DNA of 39,975 nucleotides from an uncultured Mycoplasmatales bacterium (GCA_949422915.1 CASPLF010000004.1:1-39975); one strand, 5' to 3'. Shown: positions 26,340 through 36,556, numbered from the stretch's first letter. Made by a program: numbers and translations. Notes: a model not told the origin generated them from the sequence alone.

Positions 26340-27615
26340 AAAGTTTATTACTATTAATTTAGGATGCAGAGCTAATGCATATGAAACTAATTGTATTAGT
26401 TCAGATTTTATTGCTTGTGGTGCAATCAAGATTAATAGTATAAAAGATGCTGATATTTGCTTAATTAATACTTGTAGTGTCACTAATAAAGCTGATAGTA
26501 AATCTAAATATTTTATCAATAAAGTATTGAGAGAAAATAAAAATATATTATTGGTGGTGATGGGATGCTTTAGTCAAACAAATCCTGATTATTTTAAAGA
26601 TTTTAAGAATGCTATTATCATTGGTAACAAATATAAGAATAAAGTTGTAGATTTAATAAAAGAATATAAAAAGAAATCTATTATTAAAGTTGAAAACTTT
26701 AGCAACATTACTAAATTTGAAAAATTTAACAATATTAGTTTTATAGATAACACACGTCCGTTTTTAAAAATTCAAGATGGTTGCAATTATATGTGTAGTT
26801 ATTGCATAATTCCATTTAGCAGGGGTAGACAACGCTCTTTAGATCATAAAATTATCTTAGATGAAATCAAAGAGCTTTCTAAATCTCATAAAGAAATAGT
26901 ATTAACAGGGATTAACACAGCAGGTTATTTAGATGATTCTAAAGTAGATTTTTTTAATTTATTAAAAAAAATTAGTGAAATCAAAGGAGATTTTAGAATT
27001 AGAATTTCATCTATTGAGCCTTTTCAAATAAATCATCAGATTATTGATTTAATTGCTAATAATCCAAGATTTTGTCAGCATATTCATTTATGTTTACAAT
27101 CAGGAAGCAACCAAGTTTTACATTCTATGAATAGAAAATATTCAACTGATGAATTTTATTCATTAGTCAAATATATTAGAAGTAAAAATAAAAATATATC
27201 AATTACTACAGATTACATTGTTGGATTTAACAATGAAACTGATGAATATTTTAATGAATCATTAAAATTTTTAAATAAAGCAAAGTTTGCTAATATGCAT
27301 ATCTTTCCTTACTCTCCTCGTAGGTATACAGCCGCTAATAGGATTGAAAATCCTGTTAATGAATCAGTAAAGACAAATCGTTTTAAAATTGTCAATGAAA
27401 TTAATAACAAATACACTAATGAATATTTAAAACAATTTATTAACAAATCTGTTAATGTTTTATTTGAAAAACCAAAACAAAAAAATGTTCAAACAGGACA
27501 TTCTGAATATTTTTTCAAAGTTAATGTAAATACTTGCAAGCCTTTACACAACCAAATTCTAAAAATTAAAATAAGACAAGTCGTTAATAATAATGTGTTT
27601 GGCATTATTAAATAA
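26323..27615 (+). CDS. mtaB: MiaB-like tRNA methylthiotransferase (MtaB type)
   Basis: INLGCRANAYETNCI, INTCSVTNKADSKSKY, QDGCNYMCSYCIIPFSRGRQRS radical SAM CxxxCxxC. Confidence 0.9.
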   Translation: MQLKNKKFITINLGCRANAYETNCISSDFIACGAIKINSIKDADICLINTCSVTNKADSKSKYFINKVLRENKNILLVVMGCFSQTNPDYFKDFKNAIIIGNKYKNKVVDLIKEYKKKSIIKVENFSNITKFEKFNNISFIDNTRPFLKIQDGCNYMCSYCIIPFSRGRQRSLDHKIILDEIKELSKSHKEIVLTGINTAGYLDDSKVDFFNLLKKISEIKGDFRIRISSIEPFQINHQIIDLIANNPRFCQHIHLCLQSGSNQVLHSMNRKYSTDEFYSLVKYIRSKNKNISITTDYIVGFNNETDEYFNESLKFLNKAKFANMHIFPYSPRRYTAANRIENPVNESVKTNRFKIVNEINNKYTNEYLKQFINKSVNVLFEKPKQKNVQTGHSEYFFKVNVNTCKPLHNQILKIKIRQVVNNNVFGIIK

Positions 27616-27640
27616 TTTATAATATGTGTATTAAAACACT

Positions 27641-29140
27641 ATGATAAGTTATTACAAAAGAACTAAAATAATTGCTACTTTAGGTCCAGCAATTACTCAA
27701 AAATTATGGGATCTTGATATGCTAAACAATCCTAAAAATGCTAAGAGCAGAGAATTAGCATATCAAACAATGGAAGACATCATTAAATCTGGTGTTAACT
27801 GCGTTAGACTTAATTTTTCTCATGGTTCTCATGAAGAACAAATTATGAGAATTAAAATTGCTAGAGAAGTTGCTAAGAAATTAAAAAGAAACATCTCTAT
27901 CATGTTAGATACAAAAGGCCCTGAAATTCGTTTAGGAAAATTTGAATCTGACTTTGTTACAATTCAACAAGATGACAAATTGATTATCCATACTACAAAA
28001 GAAATAGTAGGAAATAACAAAGAATTTTACGTTACCGATTCTACTGGTAGATATAACATGGCAAATGATGTTAAGGTAGGCGGATTAATCCTAATTAATG
28101 ATGGTAAGTTCCAAGTTAGAGTAAATAAAGTAAATAAGAAAGATGGTCTTATTTACTGTACCGCTTTAAATAAAGCAGATATTTCTGAAAAGAAGAGAAT
28201 TAACTTACCTAATGCTACTTACTCTATGCCTTTTATGTCTGAAAAGGATAAAAAAGACGTTCAATTTGCTTGCGATCATAATTTAGACTATATTGCTGCA
28301 AGTTTTGCTAATTCTAAAGAAAATGTAGAAGAAATTAGAGCAATTTTAAAGAAAAACAAGAACACTCATATTCAAATTATTTCTAAAATTGAAACTACAC
28401 ATGCTATCAATAATATTGACCAGATTATTGATGCATCTGATGGTATCATGGTAGCTCGTGGAGATTTAGGATTAGAAATTCCTTACTATGATGTTCCTTA
28501 TTGAGAAAAATACATGATTAGAAAATGTCGTTATGTAGGCAAACCAGTAATTGTAGCTACTCAAATGCTAGACTCATTAGAAAGAAACATTCAACCAACA
28601 CGTGCTGAAGTTACTGATGTATTCTTTGCAGTAGAACGTGGTGCTGACTCTACAATGTTATCTGGTGAATCTGCACAAGGTTTATTCCCGGTTCGTGCTG
28701 TAAGCACTATGGCTGAAATTGATGTTAAATCAGAATTATTATTTGACTACAACCGTGCATTTACATTCTATTTTCCTAAAGCTAAGCTTCCTGCAAAAGC
28801 AAAAACTGTTGCTAAAGCAATTGCTAAAAAACTATTACCTTATGGTTCAGATGTAGCTCCTAGCTTCCCATATGAATTTGTAACATTATTTACAAATGAT
28901 ATTAACACTATTAAAGCTATATCTAACATCAGACCTGCAGCTACAATAGTTGTAATAACTGATCGTAAAGAATTATTAACAGCATTTGGTATTAGCTATG
29001 CTATTCAAACATACTATGTTAATGACTTAGCAAAAGCTAAAAAAGAATACAATAAAGTATCTAAAGCTGCTGTGAAAACATTTAAATCTAAACCCGGTAA
29101 GACTATTGCTTACATAGATGGATTTAAAGCAGTTAAATAG
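27641..29140 (+). CDS. pyk: Pyruvate kinase
   Basis: TKIIATLGPAIT, VNCVRLNFSHGSHEEQ, MLDTKGPEIRLG, GIMVARGDLGLEIPYYDVPYWEK, VIVATQMLDSL. Confidence 0.96.
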
Positions 29141-29165
29141 ATAAATATATTTATTCTTATTTATT

Positions 29166-29193
29166 AATGTACTCATTATGAGTACATTTTATT
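29166..29193 (+). terminator. Rho-independent terminator downstream of pyk
   Basis: Inverted repeat AATGTACTCAT/ATGAGTACATT followed by TTATTTTT. Confidence 0.7.
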
Positions 29194-29201
29194 TTTATTG
29201 C

Positions 29202-29218
29202 AAAAAAAAAAAAAAAAA
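29202..29218 (+). repeat. Homopolymeric A tract (17 A) upstream of lipoprotein gene
   Basis: TTGC followed by 17 consecutive A. Confidence 0.95.
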
Positions 29219-29247
29219 GACAACCACAATGAGTAGAATATAAGAAT

Positions 29248-30699
29248 ATGAATAAAAAACTAATTAAAACTATTTCAAGTATCGTTTGTGGACTTGGCAT
29301 TCTAACATCAATTCCTTTTGTTACTAGCTGTAATAGTCAAAAAAAACAAGGGTTAACAGTTATGTATGATAATTCATTGACTGGTAACTTTTATCAATTA
29401 TCATTTGAGGCCGGAAATACAGCTGATGATAAAGCGGTTGGTCGATATACTCATTTATTTTCTGTAAAAGATAACCAACAAAACCCAATTAAGATTAAAA
29501 ATCTTAAATGGATCTTTTTTGATGCTTCTACAGGTAAAAAAATAAATTGATTATCAATGGAAAATGACTCTAGTGATGAATATTCAGGAAGGCTAGTTTG
29601 TAACGCTTCTGATTTACCTGTAACAATGGATAAAAAAACAAGACGTCAAATTCGTATAGAAGTACAAAACTCTTCTTATTATGGTAGACTTAATAATCCT
29701 TTAAGTTTCTCATTTACTCAACCAGAACCTGCATCAATTCTTGTTACTACAGATTTAACAAAAGTAGAAATTGATCCATTTTCACAAGGACAATACGATG
29801 GAGCATTAATTAATGCAGCAGTGTCGCCTTGACAAGCAAATCAATCAGTTAATTGAACTATAAGATCTGATGCTGCACCTGCTCCTGGTTGATTACATAT
29901 CAAACCATTTGATAATGCTTATGAACTATCATGAGATGTCGCTCGAACAGCAGATGGCACTCAAACAGCAAAAATCTCTGGTGAATACAATTATAAAATA
30001 ACAGCGACAACGACGGCTACATCAGGCAACATAGTTTCGAATGAGGTTAATTTTTCATTAAAAGTTAAAAATGGTACCATAATTCCTGAAACCTATTTAA
30101 ATGTTGATGACACTGATTGTTATGGAGTTAGAGAAGATTTAACTGATGTACAAATTAATAACCTTAAACAAGATGGATATACCGAAATCGAGGTTCCCGA
30201 TTTTGTTACAGATTTGCAATATGGTGCATTCTCATCTGCTAACAATCCATCATTTTTAACACAAAAATGGAATTTTGTTAAAAAATTATCATTTGAAACT
30301 AATTCTAAATTAACTACAATTGGTCAATTTGCTTTATGTGGCCACCAAAACGGTGATTCACAACCGTTTAATGATTATGATTTTTCAAATTGTCAAAAAT
30401 TGACAACTATTAACAATTCTTTTCATGACAATGTAATTTTTAAACTTTATCTTCCTGCATCGATAAAAAAAATCGATGATGGTGCTTTTGCAAGAACAAA
30501 AATTAATGAAATATGATTTACCGATATTCCAACTTTTTATTCATATTGAACAACACAAGCATTTGCTAATTTAATAGATGATGAAGCAAAACACTATATT
30601 TACTTTATGAATGGTCACCCCGAAGGATATGAAGAATTTATTACCTACTTACATGAAAAATGTGGATTGTCAGATAAATGACAAGCCGCTACTGACTAA
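29248..30699 (+). CDS. Surface lipoprotein with BspA-like LRR C-terminal region
   Basis: Lipobox FVTSC after signal peptide MNKKLIKTISSIVCGLGILTSIP; merged through TGA; C-terminal KLTTIGQFAL, LPASIKKIDDGAF LRR_5-type repeats. Confidence 0.85.
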
Positions 30700-30739
30700 A
30701 AAAATAATATTTATATTAAAAATGTGTTAATATTAATAC

Positions 30740-30866
30740 TATATAAAGAAAGTAGTTTACACTCACCTGATATCTGTTAGTAGATTTGGGTTAATAGCTT
30801 TAGATTAATTAATCTAAATATTTGTAGTGCATTTACTTTCAAGTAATGCACTATTTTCTTTATATA
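30740..30866 (+). promoter_or_regulatory. Structured infC leader, putative ribosomal protein L20-type leader
   Basis: TATATAAAGAAAGTAGT (30740-30756) complementary to ACTATTTTCTTTATATA (30850-30866); internal palindrome 30799-30818 and hairpin 30825-30853; upstream of infC-rpmI-rplT. Confidence 0.6.
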
Positions 30867-30893
30867 AAAGCAATATACAAAAAAAGGAAATAA

Positions 30894-31412
30894 ATGGAAT
30901 ATAGACCTGTTAATGAAAAGATAAGAGATCCAAAGTTGTTAGTAATTGATGAAGATGGATCTAAAATCGGACAAATGAACCGATTAGATGCTATTAATTA
31001 CGCTAAAGATAAAGATCTAGACTTAGTTTTATTTGTTCCGGCAAATAAAACAGGAGGATTACCAATTGCTAAAATTTTAGATTATGGTAAATTTACTTAC
31101 AATGAAAAAGTAAAAGCTAGACAATCTAAAAAGAAACAAACTGTAATTAAAGTTAAAGAAATTAAAGTAAGACCTCAAACCGGTATTCATGATCTTGAAT
31201 GACGTGCAAAAAACGTAATCGAATGATTAGAAGACGGATGTCAAGTTAAATTCAAGATTAGAGCAGCTGGTCGTGTTGGTTTTAAACAAGAACTAATTGA
31301 TGAAACATACAACAAGTTTATTAATCTTTTACAAAATAAAGGTAAAGTTATTCAACCTTTAAAAAAGATTACCCCAATTATGTACGAATGTACTATTGCT
31401 AAAAATAAATAA
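30894..31412 (+). CDS. infC: Translation initiation factor IF-3
   Basis: VNEKIRDPKLLVIDEDGSKIGQM, PPVAKILDYGKF-like PIAKILDYGKFTYNEKVK, VKEIKVRPQTGIHDLEWRAKN; AAGGAA SD. Confidence 0.95.
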
Positions 31413-31423
31413 AGGAGAATCAT

Positions 31424-31624
31424 ATGGCAAAAATTAAAATGAAAACTAAGAAATCTGTTTCTAAAAGAGTTAAGGTAACAGCTAGTGGAAAATTAAAGAG
31501 AAAACAAACAAACCGTTCTCACATGGCTCACTCTAAAACAACTAAACAAAAAAGACAACTAAAGAAAGATGCTTTAGTATCTAAAGCAAACTATAAGCGT
31601 CTTAAATATACATTACAAGATTAA
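31424..31624 (+). CDS. rpmI: 50S ribosomal protein L35
   Basis: KIKMKTKKSVSKRVKVTASGKLKRKQTNRSHMAHSKTTKQKRQLKK; AAAGGAGAA SD. Confidence 0.95.
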   Translation: MAKIKMKTKKSVSKRVKVTASGKLKRKQTNRSHMAHSKTTKQKRQLKKDALVSKANYKRLKYTLQD

Positions 31625-31640
31625 TTAAAGGAGAACAAAT

Positions 31641-31985
31641 ATGAGAGTAAAAGGTGGATATACAACAAGACAACGTCGTAATAAAATTAAAAAACAAGCC
31701 TCTGGTGCTTGAGGTACAAAGCATACTTCTTACAAAATTGCTCACCAAACAGTAATTGAAGCAAGTGGTTACGCTTATAGAGACAGACGTAATAAAAAAC
31801 GTGACTTTAGAAAGTTATGAATTTCTAGAATTAATGCTGGATTAAAACCGTTAGGTTATTCATACTCTAAATTCATTGCTCAATTAAACAAGAAAAACAT
31901 TAAAATCAATCGTAAAATGTTATCTGAATTAGCTGTTAATAATCCTGAAGAATTTAAAAAACTAGCTACAGAAGCAATGAAATAA
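31641..31985 (+). CDS. rplT: 50S ribosomal protein L20
   Basis: [36 protein letters not shown]...[23 protein letters not shown] (through TGA). Confidence 0.96.
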
Positions 31986-31987
31986 TT

Positions 31988-32013
31988 AAAACCCACCTAG
32001 TGGGTTTTTTTAT
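31988..32013 (+). terminator. Rho-independent terminator of infC-rpmI-rplT operon
   Basis: AAACCCAC-CTA-GTGGGTTTTTTTATTTTTT. Confidence 0.85.
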
Positions 32014-32023
32014 TTTTTGTTGC

Positions 32024-32033
32024 AAAAAAAAAA
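32024..32033 (+). repeat. Homopolymeric A tract (10 A) upstream of lipoprotein gene
   Basis: TTGTTGC-A10-CAG-TATAAA. Confidence 0.9.
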
Positions 32034-32063
32034 CAGTATAAATATTACAAATTAGGAGAAAAT

Positions 32064-32927
32064 ATGAACAAGAAGTTATTTAAAATTGCAATTTGTGGAA
32101 TACCTGTATTATTAGGATGCATTACTGCATGCAGCACTATTTCATCCATTAAGACAAACGATACTTCCCCTTCATCAAAACCACATTATTCAATGTATGA
32201 TTTCAATTCAATAGATGACTTATTGAATTTTGATGCAGTAAATTATGGTACTTTTTGTTTTGATCCAAATACTGATTACACAAACGGCAATAGAGAAGTT
32301 TATTTTACTAATCCTGAAGAATACATACCATATTTAAATAACATTACTGCTGACATGTTTAACCCAGAAAATATTGAAAAAACTAAAGATTTTTTGGCTT
32401 TTTCATTACTTGGAGATTGTTTATTTAATTTACTTTGTTTTATTTTTAATGATCACTTTATACCCGTTGAAATGTTTGTTGATTATATACATAATAATGT
32501 AAAAAGTTTTTCATTACATATAGATCAAATAACTAATCTTAAATTAGAAGAAAAAGCCGCTGATGGGCGTGATACATTTAGTTTTAGCGGAGGTTGACAA
32601 ATGAAACTTGTTGCTAAGAATTACAAAGACAATGAATATCATAAAATTCAGGCTTCTGTTACTTATACGAATAAGAAAGTATGATTTACACAATTTGGAG
32701 GTGTTTTTATAGAAGATGAAATAGATGGTGTTTTATGTCATGCTGGATTTCTAGTAGTTGAGTTGCAATCTGAATCTGATCAATTTGTAACAGTTAAAGC
32801 AAAATTGGATGATGGAGAAGAAGAAACAGACTATCGAGACCATATGCAATCCTTAGGTGTTTATCCATCTGTTTTATTTTATGAATACATAAAAGATTTA
32901 CAAATTTCTAACAACCCTAATGCATAG
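32064..32927 (+). CDS. Putative lipoprotein, unknown function
   Basis: Signal peptide MNKKLFKIAICGIPVLLGCITAC with lipobox; merged through TGA to TAG 32925-32927; AGGAGA SD. Confidence 0.78.
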
Positions 32928-32981
32928 TTGTTAATTAGTATTAACTTAATTAAAAAATAATTTATTATTTTACTTTATAGA

Positions 32982-33055
32982 TATAATACCATTACACTTA
33001 TTACTAGGTTATGAAAACCTTCCATTCATTACTTGGTAATCAGTAATAGCCAAAG
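32982..33055 (+). promoter_or_regulatory. Promoter and structured leader of rpsO, candidate S15 autoregulatory site
   Basis: TATAAT 32982-32987; hairpin AGGTT-ATGAA-AACCT 33006-33020; AGTAAT 33042-33047 can pair with either ATTACT 33000-33005 or ATTACT 33028-33033. Confidence 0.5.
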
Positions 33056-33072
33056 AAAGGAAGTAAAAAGAA

Positions 33073-33342
33073 ATGGCAGTAACTACAAAAGCTAAAAAAG
33101 AAGCTATCAAGAAATTTGGTGGTAGTGAGTTGAACACAGGAAGTGTTCAAACACAAGTTGCTTTATTAACTCTTGAAATTAACGAATTAACTAAACATTT
33201 AGTTAAGAATCCAAAAGACAATTCATCTAAAAGAGGTTTGTTTCAAAAAGTTAGTAAACGTAAATCTTTATTAAGATATTTAGAAAATAAAGATATTGAA
33301 GCTTATCGTAAACTTGTTAAAGAATTAAACTTAAGAAATTAA
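33073..33342 (+). CDS. rpsO: 30S ribosomal protein S15
   Basis: FGGSELNTGSVQTQVALLTLEINELTKHLVKNPKDNSSKRGLFQKVSKRKSLLRYL. Confidence 0.96.
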   Translation: MAVTTKAKKEAIKKFGGSELNTGSVQTQVALLTLEINELTKHLVKNPKDNSSKRGLFQKVSKRKSLLRYLENKDIEAYRKLVKELNLRN

Positions 33343-33347
33343 TTAAT

Positions 33348-33375
33348 AATGCAATTAGTCTCTAATTGCATTTTG
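33348..33375 (+). terminator. Terminator of rpsO
   Basis: AATGCAATTAG-TCT-CTAATTGCATT followed by TTG. Confidence 0.65.
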
Positions 33376-33445
33376 TATTAATGAATAATCAAATAATACT
33401 TAATTAATAACTGTAATTAATATAATTTATATATTCATTAATATT

Positions 33446-33522
33446 CGGGAAGTAGCTTAGCTTGGTAGAGCACTTGGTTTGGGACCAAGGGGTCGCAGGT
33501 TCAAATCCTGTCTTCCCGACCA
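33446..33522 (+). tRNA. tRNA-Pro(TGG)
   Basis: CGGGAAG/CTTCCCG acceptor stem, anticodon loop TTTGGGA, encoded CCA. Confidence 0.95.
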
Positions 33523-33527
33523 TTTAC

Positions 33528-33604
33528 GGCAGGGTATCTCAGTTGGTTAGAGAACTCGGCTCATACCCGGGGTGTCGTGAGTTCGAATCTCACCCCTGCC
33601 ACCA
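33528..33604 (+). tRNA. tRNA-Met(CAT), elongator
   Basis: GGCAGGG/CCCTGCC acceptor stem, anticodon loop CTCATAC, encoded CCA. Confidence 0.88.
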
Positions 33605-33609
33605 TATTA

Positions 33610-33686
33610 GGAGCTTTAGCTCAATTGGTTAGAGCCCCCGACTCATAATCGGTCGGTTGCAGGTTCGAGTCCTGCAAGCTCCACCA
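33610..33686 (+). tRNA. tRNA-Ile(CAT), probably the lysidine-modified isoacceptor
   Basis: GGAGCTT/AAGCTCC acceptor stem, loop CTCATAA; third CAT tRNA in conserved Pro-Met-Ile-Ser-fMet-Asp-Phe order. Confidence 0.78.
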
Positions 33687-33732
33687 ATAACAATATTTTT
33701 ATTCATTAATTTTTTTATAATTAATGAAATAC

Positions 33733-33825
33733 GGATGATTACCCAAGCCCGGTTGAAGGGATCGGTCTTGAAAACCGAAAGGTGCAGCAATGCACGCGGG
33801 GGTTCGAATCCCTCATCATCCGCCA
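33733..33825 (+). tRNA. tRNA-Ser(TGA)
   Basis: GGATGAT/ATCATCC acceptor stem, anticodon loop CTTGAAA, long variable arm, CCA encoded. Confidence 0.94.
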
Positions 33826-33829
33826 TTAT

Positions 33830-33906
33830 CGCGGGATAGAGCAGCTTGGTAGCTCGTCAGGCTCATAATCTGAAGGTCGTTGGTTCAAATCCATCTCCCG
33901 CAACCA
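33830..33906 (+). tRNA. Initiator tRNA-fMet(CAT)
   Basis: CGCGGGA with C1-A72 mismatch, loop CTCATAA, CCA encoded. Confidence 0.93.
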
Positions 33907-33909
33907 TTT

Positions 33910-33985
33910 GGTCCAGTGGTGTACCGGTTAACATGCCTCTCTGTCACAGAGGAGATTGCGAGTTCGATTCTCGTCTGGACCGCCA
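33910..33985 (+). tRNA. tRNA-Asp(GTC)
   Basis: GGTCCAG/CTGGACC acceptor stem, loop CTGTCAC, CCA encoded. Confidence 0.94.
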
Positions 33986-33986
33986 T

Positions 33987-34062
<76 letters not shown>

Positions 34063-34076
34063 TTTAAACAAAATAT

Positions 34077-34106
34077 AACTACTAGCAAATTGCTAGTAGT
34101 TTTTTA
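34077..34106 (+). terminator. Terminator of tRNA cluster
   Basis: AACTACTAGCAA/TTGCTAGTAGTT stem followed by TTTTT. Confidence 0.85.
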
Positions 34107-34208
34107 ATTAATTACACTGTAAAAAAACAAACCATATCTTGTTTTTAATAAGTTATGTTCTCTTATTTAGAACTTTATAGTTTTAAGTTTGATTTTCTTA
34201 TATTCAAA

Positions 34209-34577
34209 CTATTGTGTTAATAAATTATTTACTTTAACAATTAAATCAACTTTGTTATTAATTTGTTTATCTAGATTATCAATCTTTTTATTAATACGTT
34301 TTTCTAGATCATCAATTTTAGCATTAAGTCGTTTATCTAAATTATCAATTTTAGTATTAACCTGTTTATCTAAATTATCAATTCTATTATTAATACGTTC
34401 TTCCATGGCAAGTGCTCATGCTGGTGCCTTTGGTTTTGATGTTTTTACTTTAACGCCTTGTGCCATAATCTTGTTATCTTTAATGATTATATGATAATTT
34501 TCATAGCACTTATTTTTAGTAATACAATTTCACTTAACGATTGTATCTAAAATAATATTTTCAATTTTATCATTCAT
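34209..34577 (-). CDS. Short coiled-coil protein with 11-residue repeats (DUF16-like organisation)
   Basis: Frame through TGA from ATG 34577: MNDKIENIILDTIVKWNC...MAQGVKVKTSKPKAPAWALAMEERINNR then IDNLDKQVNTK-IDNLDKRLNAK-IDDLEKRINKK-IDNLDKQINNK. Confidence 0.7.
34234..34398 (-). repeat. Tandem about 33-bp coding repeat (about 5 copies) encoding coiled-coil hendecads
   Basis: Units at 34267, 34300, 34333, 34366 share TTATCTA.ATTATCAAT.TTA.TATTAA.ACGT with 33-nt period; a diverged copy precedes. Confidence 0.85.
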
Positions 34578-34720
34578 ATATTTCTTGCTTTGTATCTAAT
34601 ATGATAGTGCAAAACTAATTAAAAACTGTCTTGAATTTGTTCAAAATTTGTTTAATTTTTTTCTAGAAAATTTTTAAAAAATAAAATTGAACTTTTTACA
34701 ATCTACAAAGAATTGATGAA

Positions 34721-35329
34721 TTATTTTTTAGAAACAATTACTAATGTAGGAACGATAACCCGATCATGTAATTTGTAACCTTTTTTAATAATTTTAACGA
34801 CATGGTTATCATTAACGTTTGGATTATTTTCAACTTCAAAACATTCCATGGTATTAGGATCAAATTCATCATTAACATTAACCATTACCTCAGTAACATC
34901 AATGTTATTAAGAATTGTTTTTAACATGGTTAAAAACATGTTAAAACCTTTTTGATAATTTTGAATCTTAGGATCATTAGGCGTGTGAGATAATGCGATT
35001 TCAAATTGGTTAGTAATATTAATAATTTCTATTGCAATAGATTCTGTAGCATACTTTGCTTTGTTAGTAAATTCTGCTTGAAGTTTTTGTTTGATTTCAT
35101 TAGTTTGTTGTTCAATTAATAAAGAAGCTTGTTTAGCTTTTTCAGTTAGTTTAGTAACATATTCTTTATTAATCTCATCAATTTGCGCTTCATAAGAATT
35201 AACTTTTTTTTGAAGAGAAGAAACTTCTGATTTTAATTGTTCAATTAAAATCTTGTCTTCATTTTCTTTTTTAGGTTCTTCAATTTTTGATTCTTGTTTT
35301 TGATCTTCTATTTTTTTATCTTTACTCAT
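34721..35329 (-). CDS. grpE: Nucleotide exchange factor GrpE
   Basis: Acidic/coiled-coil N-terminus then [32 protein letters not shown]...[23 protein letters not shown]...[16 protein letters not shown]. Confidence 0.9.
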   Translation of the reverse strand: MSKDKKIEDQKQESKIEEPKKENEDKILIEQLKSEVSSLQKKVNSYEAQIDEINKEYVTKLTEKAKQASLLIEQQTNEIKQKLQAEFTNKAKYATESIAIEIINITNQFEIALSHTPNDPKIQNYQKGFNMFLTMLKTILNNIDVTEVMVNVNDEFDPNTMECFEVENNPNVNDNHVVKIIKKGYKLHDRVIVPTLVIVSKK

Positions 35330-36530
35330 TTTCTAACTCCTTTTCTACTTGTTTGTAATATTTTTCTACTTCAGGGTTATCCATATTTGCTAATTTTTTT
35401 AACTCTTTAATTTGATCTGAAGAATATTTATTTGGAGAAGCATAAACAATATTAACTACAAGATCACCATTGTTTCTGTTGAATAAACCTTTCTTAGTTG
35501 ATTTAATACCAAAGCCATTAAGAGTTATTTGTTCATTGTTCTTTGTTCCAGGTCTTAATTGGATTTCTTTGATTCCGTAAGGAGTATTAACTTTAATGTT
35601 GCCTCCAACAATGGCTTTCATAGGATCAACTAAGACACTGGTATAAATAGTGTTTTTTTGTCTTTGGAAGACTTTAGAGTCTTGAACAAAGATAGTCAAA
35701 TATAAATCACCTGTTCTAGTTTTAATAGAGTTACCGTGTCCTTTAAAGACGATTGTTTCTCCATTAAGGATACCTGGTTCTATATCAAACTCAATTTCTT
35801 TTTCAGCCTCTAAATATCTTGCTCCGCCACAAGTGTTACATTTCTTATGAATAATCTTACCTTGTCCGTGACATTTAGGACAAACTCCTTGAGTTTGCAT
35901 TACACCAAACGGTGTACGTTGTTGTTTAATAACCATTCCAGACCCATGGCACATATCACATACTTCTGTTGCTCCTGGTTCGTTACTTGCACCTGTACCA
36001 TTACATTCAGGACAAGTCTTTTTAATTTTAAATTTAATTTTTTTATGAGAACCTAAGATTGATTCTAAAAATGTAATACCAAATCTTGCTTTAATATTGA
36101 TGTCATACAATTGTTCTTCAGTGTTTCTGTTGCTTCTGGTTCTAGATGAACGATTGCCACCAAAGATATTACCAAAGATATCATCAAAAGGACTACCACC
36201 TTCATCTCCACCAAAACTAAAGTGAACATTAGAGGCGTTGCCTCTACCGCCAAAGAATTGGTTGAAGATATCAAAAGGATTACCCCCACTAAAACCTTGA
36301 GAATTTAAACCATCAAAACCAAATTGGTCATAAGTCTTACGTTTTTGGTCATCACTTAAAACTTCATAAGCTTCATTGATTTCTTTAAATTTAGCTTCAG
36401 CATCGGGTGCTTTATTACGGTCTGGGTGGTATTTCATAGCGAGCTTTCTAAAAGCACGCTTGATTTCATCGGCAGTAGCGTTTTTAGAAATGCCTAATAC
36501 TTCATAGTAGTCTCTTTTATTACTAGCCAT
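35322..36530 (-). CDS. dnaJ: Chaperone DnaJ
   Basis: [34 protein letters not shown], four CxxCxGxG zinc motifs, C-terminal domain. Confidence 0.96.
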   Translation of the reverse strand: MASNKRDYYEVLGISKNATADEIKRAFRKLAMKYHPDRNKAPDAEAKFKEINEAYEVLSDDQKRKTYDQFGFDGLNSQGFSGGNPFDIFNQFFGGRGNASNVHFSFGGDEGGSPFDDIFGNIFGGNRSSRTRSNRNTEEQLYDINIKARFGITFLESILGSHKKIKFKIKKTCPECNGTGASNEPGATEVCDMCHGSGMVIKQQRTPFGVMQTQGVCPKCHGQGKIIHKKCNTCGGARYLEAEKEIEFDIEPGILNGETIVFKGHGNSIKTRTGDLYLTIFVQDSKVFQRQKNTIYTSVLVDPMKAIVGGNIKVNTPYGIKEIQLRPGTKNNEQITLNGFGIKSTKKGLFNRNNGDLVVNIVYASPNKYSSDQIKELKKLANMDNPEVEKYYKQVEKELENE

Positions 36531-36556
36531 AATAATGTAATTATTATAAAGATAAT

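Noticed and set aside
34234-34398. Regular 33-bp repeats resembling a CRISPR array
   Set aside because: No spacers; repeats are contiguous and code for coiled-coil hendecads
34189-34494. Plus-strand ORF of 101 aa rich in Ser/Leu/Arg repeats
   Set aside because: Antisense shadow of the 33-bp repeats in the minus-strand coiled-coil gene
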